A DNA stretch of 6,850 nt from Deltaproteobacteria bacterium (GCA_030671095.1 DAOVAK010000147.1:1-6850); one strand, 5' to 3'. Numbered from the stretch's first letter, positions 1 to 5,506 are shown. Program-made: numbers and translations. The notes: generated from the letters alone by a model not told the origin.

Positions 1-651
1 TTTATCGGCCTCCTTGAACCCCTTCTCTACGTCACCCTGTTCGATCAATTCCCTGTCGACATCTTCCAGCTTGTTGCTCTCAGCGCCAGGAGCCAGTATG
101 GGGGCCTCCGGCTTCAACGCCTCCTCGGCGTCCAGAATAAAAGGCCTCTCTTCCCACTCGATGTCCACGAGCTTCAGGGCCTCAGCGGCTATTTGCTCAG
201 TCTCCGCGCAGACGGCCACGCCAACCATCTGGCCTTCAAAGGTCGCCAAATCCCCGAGGATATCTTTTACGGGTTTCAATGCCCATCCAGTGACTTCCGG
301 GGCCATTTTGGTCGGCGCAGCAATACTCCCCGTAAGCTTCATGCCCTTTATTTCAGCGTCATCGTGCCTGAGCACGGCCCTTACCCCCTGTAGCGCCTCG
401 GCCCTGCTGGTATCCATCTTCCTGATTTTTGCGTGGGCATAGGGAGATGCAAGCGCTTTTGCATATAGCATGCCCGGAAGCTGTATATCCCTTGTGTAGA
501 TCGCCTTTCCGCTAGCCTTTTCGTAACCATCATAACGGCGTACACCGCGCCTTCCAATCTCTTTGAAGGTGATCGTTGGGATATCCGCTCCGATCTTGTA
601 GGTCCCTTCCGCCTTGAGTTTCTGGTATTCTCCCAACTGATTGCCAGCCAT
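1..651 (-). CDS. Xanthine dehydrogenase/aldehyde oxidase family, large molybdopterin-binding subunit (N-terminal part, cut by window edge)
   Basis: The frame is open from an ATG at 651 to base 1, giving 217 residues; the protein continues past the left edge (family members are usually about 700-800 residues). After a charged leader of about 42 residues comes the a/b hammerhead domain of molybdenum hydroxylases. Visible hallmarks are G48-K-A-x-Y around 48-52, the PGML motif at 59-62, SPYAHAKI at 69-76, and the stretch GQMVGVAVCAE near 140-150 followed by an alternating EALKLVDIEWE segment. The molybdopterin-binding domain and the active-site Glu lie outside the window, so the substrate class (purine, aldehyde, CoA-thioester, N-heterocycle) cannot be read. 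The start is five bases after the TGA of the small subunit, with only a weak purine-rich site, so translational coupling is likely. It should oxidise or hydroxylate a substrate and pass electrons to the small subunit's [2Fe-2S] clusters. Confidence 0.9.
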   Translation of the reverse strand, partial: MAGNQLGEYQKLKAEGTYKIGADIPTITFKEIGRRGVRRYDGYEKASGKAIYTRDIQLPGMLYAKALASPYAHAKIRKMDTSRAEALQGVRAVLRHDDAEIKGMKLTGSIAAPTKMAPEVTGWALKPVKDILGDLATFEGQMVGVAVCAETEQIAAEALKLVDIEWEERPFILDAEEALKPEAPILAPGAESNKLEDVDRELIEQGDVEKGFKEADK

Positions 652-656
652 TTTGA

Positions 657-1238
657 TCACTCTTTCTTAAGGTTATTGGCCGCCTCTAACACCGCCTTGG
701 GATGCTGAGGGTAGGTCCCACACCGACACAAGTTGCCTCCGAGGGCCTCTCTGATCTCCTCTTCCGTCGGGTCAGGGCTCCTGTCCAGCAAAGCCTTCGC
801 CGTGGTGATAAAACCAGGCGTGCAGTAACCGCACTGCATGGTGTGGTGTTTGATGTAGCTCTCTACCAGCGGGTGCTTGGCCTCGGCAATGCCCTCAGCT
901 GTCTCGATGGTTTTACCGTCGCACTCGATGGCCAGGGTCATGCAGGAAAGAATTGGTCTGCAGTCCATAATGACCGTACAGGAACCACACGCCCCGCGGT
1001 CACAGAACATCTTCACGCCAGTCAAACCCAGCTTCTCGTGGATCAGGAGATACAGTGTCCACTCGGCCTCCACTTTGAGTTCGTATGTCTGGCCGTTGAC
1101 CGTGAGTCTTATGAACCCTTCAGGCGGCGGAAGCGGCTCCGTCTTGTGCGCTGTGACCACATGGGCTTTCAAGGCCTCAAAGGTATCCAGGGTCTTCGAG
1201 CAGTAGGGACACAAATACTTCCTCGTTTCCTCACCCAC
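657..1238 (-). CDS. Xanthine dehydrogenase-family small subunit with two [2Fe-2S] clusters and an N-terminal C2H2 zinc finger
   Basis: This 193-residue protein carries electrons from the molybdenum site. The plant-type [2Fe-2S] domain has C79-x4-C84-x2-C87-x11-C99 and the helical [2Fe-2S] domain has C136-x2-C139-x31-C171-x-C173 (QCGYCTPG and LCRCGTY motifs), both canonical and complete. The unusual part is residues 8-31: Y-x-C10-x2-C13-x12-H26-x4-H31 with hydrophobic L17 and L23, which matches a classical C2H2 zinc finger. A Pro-rich linker (EPLPPPEG) joins it to the ferredoxin domain. Ordinary family members are about 150-165 residues and begin near the ferredoxin domain, so the finger accounts for the extra length. 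The start is GTG, chosen because a strong GGAGGT lies eight bases upstream and because it keeps the finger intact. The large subunit follows after five bases. Function as the electron-transfer subunit is secure; the role of the finger (assembly, protein contact or nucleic acid binding) is unknown. Confidence 0.93.
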   Translation of the reverse strand: MGEETRKYLCPYCSKTLDTFEALKAHVVTAHKTEPLPPPEGFIRLTVNGQTYELKVEAEWTLYLLIHEKLGLTGVKMFCDRGACGSCTVIMDCRPILSCMTLAIECDGKTIETAEGIAEAKHPLVESYIKHHTMQCGYCTPGFITTAKALLDRSPDPTEEEIREALGGNLCRCGTYPQHPKAVLEAANNLKKE

Positions 1239-1246
1239 TTTTCACC

Positions 1247-1252
1247 ACCTCC
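1247..1252 (-). promoter_or_regulatory. Shine-Dalgarno GGAGGT supporting the GTG start of the small subunit
   Basis: GGAGGT is eight bases upstream of the GTG at 1238. It is one of the strongest ribosome-binding sites in the window. It fixes the translation start so that the zinc-finger segment is part of the protein. Confidence 0.7.
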
Positions 1253-1272
1253 TCAGGTTACCGGTAATGGAA

Positions 1273-1304
1273 AAAGGAGCCCCATATCCTAAAGGCACTC
1301 CTTT
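1273..1304 (-). terminator. Possible attenuator hairpin between the NuoF-like and small-subunit genes
   Basis: On the minus strand AAAGGAG (1304-1298) can pair with CTCCTTT (1279-1273). The pairing can extend inward through a wobble and two C-G pairs after one mismatch, leaving a loop of about ten bases. The 3' arm runs into a short T run (CTCCTTTTTCC). The stem begins in the stop codon of the NuoF-like gene. The T run is short and largely within the stem, so full termination is doubtful. Partial attenuation or an mRNA processing or stability element is more likely. Confidence 0.25.
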
Positions 1305-2533
1305 CATTTGATACCCCTAAGGCTCCTCAGGAAAACTGATTGGCTGATTCGATTCTCATACTCATTCCTAAAATATCTCAGAGTATCTAATACGGGAATG
1401 GGGGCCGCCTGTCCCAGGCCGCATAGTGAAGAGAGCATCATGACTTTGGATAGGTCCTCCAATGCCCCGATATCTTCCTGCACACCCTCTCCCCTGGTCA
1501 GCCTCCCTAAGATCTCCACCATCACTTCCGTGCCCTCTCGGCATGGGGTGCACTTGCCGCAGGATTCCTCGGCAAGGAATTCCGCAGTCCGATACACAAA
1601 ATCGATGACGTCCCTGTTTTGATCAAATACAGTCACAGCCCCCGAACCCAGGATCGTTTCATAGGAAAGGGGAGTACTGATCATGCTGCAAGGGATAATG
1701 GCTCCGGTCGCACCTCCCACCTGGACCATCTTGAAATCCTTGGCCAAAGCCAGATCCTCGACGATTTCCTTAAGCTGGCTGCCCAGGCTCAACTCGTAGA
1801 CACCGGGCTTTTCCACATCCCCGCTCACGGAGAAGACCTTTGTGCCCTTACTCTCCTTTGTCCCGAGCTTATTGAACCAATCCCCCCCGTTGAGAATGAT
1901 TTGGGGAATGTTCATCAGGGTTTCCACGTTATTGATGATGGTCGGCTTTTCCCATAGTCCTTTTGTGGGTGGAAAAGGAGGTCTATAACGGGCCTCTCCT
2001 CTTTTCCCCTCGATGGAATCCATGAGGGCCGATTCCTCACCACAGATATACGCCCCGGCACCTTCGCAAATCTGGATATCCAAGGCTTCTAAGAACCCTT
2101 TTTCCCTAGCCTGTTGGATGGCATTCATGAGTAAATCAAGTAGGAAATGGTATTCGCCGCGCAAGTAGATGTATGCCTTGCTAGCCCCAATGGCGTATCC
2201 CGCAATCGCCATGGCCTCGATGAGGGTGAAGGGATCATGCTCCAGGATGTACCGGTCCTTAAAGGTACCGACCTCTCCCTCGTCAGCATTACAGATAAGG
2301 AATTTCTCATCCCCCTGAGCTTTTCTCGCGAGTTCCCATTTCCTTCCACAATAAACCCCGGCCCCTCCACGACCTCTTAGCCCGGAGGTTTCGACTTCCT
2401 CGATGATCTTTTCAGGGGTCATATGCCTGCGGGCCTTCTCCAGGGCTTTGAACCCGCCCCTTTCCAGGTAGGTGCTGATATCCCTGGGGTCAATCACCCC
2501 GCAATTCTTTAAGACGATCCGCTTCTCTGGCAT
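1304..2533 (-). CDS. NuoF/HoxF-like NADH dehydrogenase subunit (FMN, NAD(H), [4Fe-4S])
   Basis: This 409-residue protein is the flavin subunit of a complex-I-like diaphorase and should exchange electrons between FMN, NAD(H) and iron-sulfur clusters. Seen in order: glycine-rich GLRGRGGAG (51-59) for FMN/NADH, CNADEGEVGTFKDR (81-94), GAGAYICGEESAL (158-170), a SLBB-like segment around 235-290, and the N3-type cluster ligands C325-x2-C328-x2-C331 (SCGKCTPCREG) with C371 (SLCGLG). It has neither an N-terminal thioredoxin-like [2Fe-2S] domain nor C-terminal ferredoxin repeats, so it is the short NuoF form with a separate NuoE partner. Oddities: the usual GFPTGxKW after GRGGAG reads GVYCGRKW, and the usual EPGT reads EVGT. 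The ATG has GGAGG seven bases upstream. It lies between the NuoE-like gene and the molybdenum-enzyme small subunit, which points to NAD+ as that enzyme's electron acceptor. It is named by family only, because it is not part of a complex I operon here. Confidence 0.93.
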   Translation of the reverse strand: MPEKRIVLKNCGVIDPRDISTYLERGGFKALEKARRHMTPEKIIEEVETSGLRGRGGAGVYCGRKWELARKAQGDEKFLICNADEGEVGTFKDRYILEHDPFTLIEAMAIAGYAIGASKAYIYLRGEYHFLLDLLMNAIQQAREKGFLEALDIQICEGAGAYICGEESALMDSIEGKRGEARYRPPFPPTKGLWEKPTIINNVETLMNIPQIILNGGDWFNKLGTKESKGTKVFSVSGDVEKPGVYELSLGSQLKEIVEDLALAKDFKMVQVGGATGAIIPCSMISTPLSYETILGSGAVTVFDQNRDVIDFVYRTAEFLAEESCGKCTPCREGTEVMVEILGRLTRGEGVQEDIGALEDLSKVMMLSSLCGLGQAAPIPVLDTLRYFRNEYENRISQSVFLRSLRGIK

Positions 2534-2648
2534 TCATCATCCTCCACCAATAGCATTGTATCCATGTAATGATGCCTTATCTGATGCAGGAACTCCTCCA
2601 TGGCTCTCCGCCTACAGAAGACCCGGAACGATAGCAATGATAGGTCAC

Positions 2649-3098
2649 CTAGTCATAGCTGCGCAGGATCTCGGTAATCTTTTCCGCGCTCAGATGGCCG
2701 TGCACATCATGACTGATGAGCATGGCCGGGGCCTTATCGCAGGCACCAATACAGTTCGTCAGCTCAAAAGAGAACCTCCCGTCCTGGGTGGTCTCACCCG
2801 GGCTTATGCCGATCTCTTTCTTCACGCTCTCGATGATCATCTCGGCGCTTTTCAGATAGCATGGTACGCTTTTGCAGACTCTGATGATGTGTAGACCTAG
2901 GGGTTTGGTGGAAATAAAGGCATAGAAAGCTGCGACTCCGTAGACTTCACTGATGGGGAGACTTAACGACTGGGCTACTTCGTCAAAGAACTTCTCTGAA
3001 ACATAGCCGGATCTCTTTTGCTCGTCCTCGAGCAGCGCCAGAAGCTGCGCACGCTCTCTGCCCTGAACAACAGTAACTTCCTGTTGTGTCTGGTCCAT
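2649..3098 (-). CDS. NuoE/HoxE-like thioredoxin-fold [2Fe-2S] subunit
   Basis: This 149-residue protein is the small [2Fe-2S] partner of the NuoF-like flavoprotein. The family pattern is clear: an N-terminal helical part (residues 1-60, with the typical ISEVYGVAAFYAF segment) followed by a thioredoxin-like fold with C75-x4-C80 and C116-x3-C120, the four cluster ligands. The C-terminal segment (VHGHLSAEKITEIL) is also typical. Length is normal for NuoE/HoxE. The ATG is one base after the TGA of the HoxU-like gene, with a GGGAG-type ribosome site inside that gene's end, so the two are probably translationally coupled. In related enzymes this cluster is off the main electron path and tunes FMN chemistry. 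The 115-base gap before the NuoF-like gene is unusually wide for this gene pair. Confidence 0.93.
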   Translation of the reverse strand: MDQTQQEVTVVQGRERAQLLALLEDEQKRSGYVSEKFFDEVAQSLSLPISEVYGVAAFYAFISTKPLGLHIIRVCKSVPCYLKSAEMIIESVKKEIGISPGETTQDGRFSFELTNCIGACDKAPAMLISHDVHGHLSAEKITEILRSYD

Positions 3099-3099
3099 T

Positions 3100-3747
3100 T
3101 CACGCCTCTCCCTTCTTCGGCCTGCTCAAAGCACGCGTCGGACAGTAGTCAATGCAAATACCGCAGTCGCGGCAGATCTCTTTATTCAAGGGTTCATCAA
3201 AGTCCACAACAACCTTGGAACGAAAACCCCGATAAGCCATGCTGAATACGTCCTTCTTGGCAATTTCGCTGCAAGCCCCGATGCATTTGCGACAGAGAAT
3301 ACACTTCGACATGTCCCGCCAAATATAGGGACTCACCTCTTCGACAAGGTAGGATCGGGATTCCCTCACGGCGAATCTGGGTGCGCCCCCTTCCAGGTCG
3401 TCCGCAAGCTTCCGCAGCACGCACTTCTCGGTTTCCTCGTCAACAACACATACTCCTGTATGAGCAGCCATCAAGAGCTCGATGGTTGCCTTGCGGGCCG
3501 CCATGGCCTTGGGAGAATGGGTGCTAACCACCATCCCTTCCGTGATAGGGGTATGACAGGCGCCCACCAATGTCCTCCATCCTTCCACCTCAACAACACA
3601 GATACGGCACACTCCGGTAGGAGTCAGCTCCGGGCTGTGACAAAGAGTAGGAATTTCAATCCCAATCTGCCCCGCTGCATCAAGGATCGTCATCCCTTCG
3701 TGACCACTGACCTCCGCCCCATCTATCACTAACTTTATCTCTCCCAT
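3100..3747 (-). CDS. HoxU-like iron-sulfur subunit (NuoG N-terminal domains only)
   Basis: This 215-residue protein equals the N-terminal electron-wire part of NuoG without the molybdopterin-like domain, as in HoxU of NAD-reducing hydrogenases. Domains in order: plant-type [2Fe-2S] with C36, C47, C50 and C64; a His-Cys [4Fe-4S] region around H96-x3-C100 ... C109; and two ferredoxin-type [4Fe-4S] motifs, C149-x2-C152-x2-C155-x3-C159 and C192-x2-C195-x2-C198-x3-C202. In the His-Cys region the usual pattern is H-x3-C-x2-C-x5-C, but the middle Cys is D103, so this cluster may be Asp-ligated, labile or absent. It probably links the small [2Fe-2S] subunit of the molybdenum enzyme to the NuoE/NuoF-like pair. 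It is the first gene of the redox cluster. The ATG has GAGGAG very close upstream; spacing is tight, but no better in-frame start was seen. Confidence 0.92.
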   Translation of the reverse strand: MGEIKLVIDGAEVSGHEGMTILDAAGQIGIEIPTLCHSPELTPTGVCRICVVEVEGWRTLVGACHTPITEGMVVSTHSPKAMAARKATIELLMAAHTGVCVVDEETEKCVLRKLADDLEGGAPRFAVRESRSYLVEEVSPYIWRDMSKCILCRKCIGACSEIAKKDVFSMAYRGFRSKVVVDFDEPLNKEICRDCGICIDYCPTRALSRPKKGEA

Positions 3748-3812
3748 ATCTCCTCGCCCATTCTGAGTTTAGTGATTTTACGAAAAGGCATATTTTTTTC
3801 CTCAGTCTTGTT

Positions 3813-3840
3813 ATTATTCGTCCTTTTTCTCAGCGGTGAA
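3813..3840 (-). promoter_or_regulatory. Possible sigma-70-type promoter for the redox gene cluster
   Basis: On the minus strand TTCACC (3840-3835) is followed after 16 bases by AATAAT (3818-3813). These match four of six and five of six consensus positions. The pair lies about 65 bases upstream of the HoxU-like start, in the AT-rich end of a 196-base gap. It was found by eye, and such matches are common by chance. Confidence 0.25.
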
Positions 3841-3862
3841 CCACTGCCGACACCAACCCCCT

Positions 3863-3890
3863 TACCAGATCGGCCGCGCCATCTCTGGTA
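3863..3890. repeat. Inverted repeat in the gap between the decarboxylase-like and HoxU-like genes
   Basis: TACCAGA at 3863-3869 is the exact reverse complement of TCTGGTA at 3884-3890. The 14-base centre is GC-rich and contains a further small GGC/GCC pairing. An alternative fold pairs GAT with ATC and leaves small bulges. No T run follows on the minus strand, so it is not a standard terminator. Its position about 25 bases upstream of the candidate promoter would suit an operator, but no regulator is known. Confidence 0.35.
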
Positions 3891-3920
3891 TGAGCCCCAG
3901 CGTTTTGCTTCAGCGCCGAT

Positions 3921-3941
3921 CCCTCTGTCATGGGCAGAGGG
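3921..3941 (-). terminator. Hairpin directly after the decarboxylase-like gene
   Basis: A perfect 7-base stem, CCCTCTG / CAGAGGG, with a 7-base loop begins three bases after the TAA of the acetoacetate-decarboxylase-family gene. There is no downstream T run, so it is not a canonical intrinsic terminator. It may protect the 3' end of the upstream transcript or mark a weak boundary between the two halves of the cluster. Confidence 0.35.
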
Positions 3942-3943
3942 GT

Positions 3944-4669
3944 TTACTCATAGCGGTGGACGATCTTGCCCAACGGCAGGTCACAATCACCTATGCCGTA
4001 AAAACCGCAGATAATGCGCTTGGGTTCGAGGATGTAAGTCGGGTCGATCTCCGAATGCTCGTAAACCACTGATCCCCGTCCTTTGAAGAATTTCCCTTCC
4101 TGGACGGTTAAGTGAATCGGTGTGAGGACCAACTGCTTTAGTGGCGGCTCCCCTTCTTCGGCACCTGGGATGTATTTCAGGGAGAAAAGACCGCCCGTGC
4201 TCCAGCCCATTTCTTCCAGCTCGGCCGGGAATTCAGGCACAACCACCGCTTTGATAATCTGGTGACCCAGGCGATCTACCTGACCCCGTACAGCCTCGTA
4301 TTCGTCGTGCATCGAAATTTCGGCCATCTTTTTCTGGTAACCCCAGATCTCCCGACCACCGGTCAGTGGAAGATGGGAGGCGACATACAGAAAGGGTTCA
4401 TAGTCGCCCTCAACCCCTTCGAACTTGACCTGAACATATAAGGCCGCCTCTCCGAAGACCCCCTGTGTTGTACCCAGCACAAACTCAGAAACCCAGGTAA
4501 TCACTCTATTTGTGCGGGGCTCGAGAGGCTCGGGGATGACGCGTCTTATGTTTTCGATGTCGGTCTCATAAACCACACATTGAAAGCGGACATCTCTCCA
4601 CGCCAACGGAGGCTTACCGTAGAGGTGTGAGACAATTGGATTTGTGTATGGAAATTCTTCTACTTTCAT
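3944..4669 (-). CDS. Acetoacetate decarboxylase family protein
   Basis: This 241-residue protein matches the acetoacetate decarboxylase (ADC) fold family in length and core motif. The hallmark is GGREIWGYQKKMAEI at 104-118, where K113 aligns with the Schiff-base Lys and K114 with the neighbouring Lys that lowers its pKa in the clostridial enzyme. Further family features are the EPFLYVASHLP strand (91-101) and an N-terminal region with a conserved-looking Arg (R25 or R28). In Clostridium the enzyme makes acetone and CO2 from acetoacetate, but the wider family includes decarboxylases of other beta-keto acids and aldolase- or dehydratase-like members. Here it sits between sugar-type dehydrogenases and a molybdenum hydroxylase with no CoA-transferase or thiolase nearby, so classical acetone formation is not indicated. 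The ATG at 4669 has AAAGGAG about ten bases upstream. A decarboxylase or Schiff-base lyase acting on an oxidised pathway intermediate is the best guess; the substrate is unknown. Confidence 0.85.
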   Translation of the reverse strand: MKVEEFPYTNPIVSHLYGKPPLAWRDVRFQCVVYETDIENIRRVIPEPLEPRTNRVITWVSEFVLGTTQGVFGEAALYVQVKFEGVEGDYEPFLYVASHLPLTGGREIWGYQKKMAEISMHDEYEAVRGQVDRLGHQIIKAVVVPEFPAELEEMGWSTGGLFSLKYIPGAEEGEPPLKQLVLTPIHLTVQEGKFFKGRGSVVYEHSEIDPTYILEPKRIICGFYGIGDCDLPLGKIVHRYE

Positions 4670-4732
4670 GATCGCTTCACTCCTTTCTTTAAAAGTTTCG
4701 GTTGAAACGACAGTGATACTACATTGAAATCC

Positions 4733-5500
4733 TTACCAGATAGTATAGCCGCCATCAGCTACCAAGATATGACCTGTTATATAACTAGCAGCTTGAGATG
4801 CAAGAAACACGGCGGCCCCTTTAAGCTCGGCAGGATCAGCTATCCTTTTCTGTACGGAAAGAGAGCTCCATTCATTCAACAATTCTTCATCAGCTTCTTT
4901 CAAAAGGGGTGTGCCTATGAATCCCGGCGCAATGGCATTTACCCGTATATTGTACTCGGCCCATTCATATGCCAGACACTTGGTTAACGTATTCACGCCT
5001 CCTTTTGCAGCGTTATAATGACACTGTTCTTGCGGATGATTGGCAATAAATCCGGATATCGAAGATATGTTTATGATGCTCCCCTTTTTTTTCTTAATCA
5101 TCTCCCGTCCAACGTATTTGCAACATGTAAAAACTCCCGTCAAGTTAATACCAATCATTGTGTTCCAGTCTTCGACAGGCATCTCCTCGGCAGCGACCCA
5201 TTGTGCAATACCAGCGTTATTCACCAGAATGTCGATTTTCCCAAACTTGTCCTTCACTGTTCTTACCATGTCCTCAACAGCTGAAGGGTCGCTCACATCT
5301 ACCTTAAGAGCAAGCGATTCTCTCCCCAGTTTTCTGATGTCCGCGGCAGTTTTTTCTGCTATCTCCAAACGCCTCTGGAGTACTACAACATCTGCACCCG
5401 CTTCGGCCAACCCTAACGCTATCTCTCGTCCAATGCCCTGACCTCCTCCTGTTACAATGGCCGTTTCCCCTTTTACGCTAAACATAGAAAGAACATCCAT
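4733..5500 (-). CDS. Classical short-chain dehydrogenase/reductase (SDR), sugar/gluconate dehydrogenase-like
   Basis: This 255-residue protein is a normal-length classical SDR of the Rossmann fold. Seen: the cofactor motif TGGGQGIG (17-24), D69-V (VDVSD) for adenine, NNAG (94-97), N119 in the helix-4 Asn position, S147 of the catalytic triad, Y162-x3-K166, and the PGF motif (192-194) with a C-terminal VADGGYTIW. The start LSMFSVKGETAIVTGGGQG and the overall layout resemble 2-keto-3-deoxygluconate/gluconate or sorbose dehydrogenases, but SDR substrates cannot be assigned from sequence alone. After strand 2 the usual Asp is replaced by Q42-R43-R44, which weakens the case for strict NAD+ use. 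The ATG has a near-perfect AAGGAGG six bases upstream. It lies 63 bases before the decarboxylase-like gene and 167 bases after the zinc dehydrogenase, and probably oxidises a hydroxyl or reduces a keto group in the same pathway. Confidence 0.9.
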   Translation of the reverse strand: MDVLSMFSVKGETAIVTGGGQGIGREIALGLAEAGADVVVLQRRLEIAEKTAADIRKLGRESLALKVDVSDPSAVEDMVRTVKDKFGKIDILVNNAGIAQWVAAEEMPVEDWNTMIGINLTGVFTCCKYVGREMIKKKKGSIINISSISGFIANHPQEQCHYNAAKGGVNTLTKCLAYEWAEYNIRVNAIAPGFIGTPLLKEADEELLNEWSSLSVQKRIADPAELKGAAVFLASQAASYITGHILVADGGYTIW

Positions 5501-5506
5501 CTTATT

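Noticed and set aside
14..442. 142-residue plus-strand open frame
   Set aside because: It runs antisense to the molybdopterin large subunit, whose minus frame shows clear family motifs; the plus product is Ser/Ala-rich with no recognisable domain.
702..1292. 196-residue plus-strand open frame
   Set aside because: It lies opposite the small [2Fe-2S] subunit and its composition looks like a reverse-frame shadow.
1304..3747. Reading the three genes as part of respiratory complex I
   Set aside because: No membrane subunits or quinone-module genes are present, the NuoG-like protein lacks its C-terminal domain, and the next genes encode a molybdenum hydroxylase.
3100..3747. Formate dehydrogenase or iron hydrogenase catalytic subunit
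   Set aside because: The N-terminal iron-sulfur domains are shared, but the protein stops at 215 residues with no molybdopterin or H-cluster domain.
3772..4014. Plus-strand frame whose start resembles a signal peptide or lipoprotein leader
   Set aside because: The hydrophobic start comes from the AT-rich gap, the rest is Pro/Arg-rich and overlaps the end of the decarboxylase-like gene in antisense; no ribosome site was seen.
5081..5092. A8G4 run with an A-AAA-AAG slippery heptamer in the SDR gene
   Set aside because: A -1 shift would meet a stop within a few codons and delete the catalytic Tyr/Lys. The run simply encodes Lys-Lys-Lys-Gly, and no strong downstream stem was seen.
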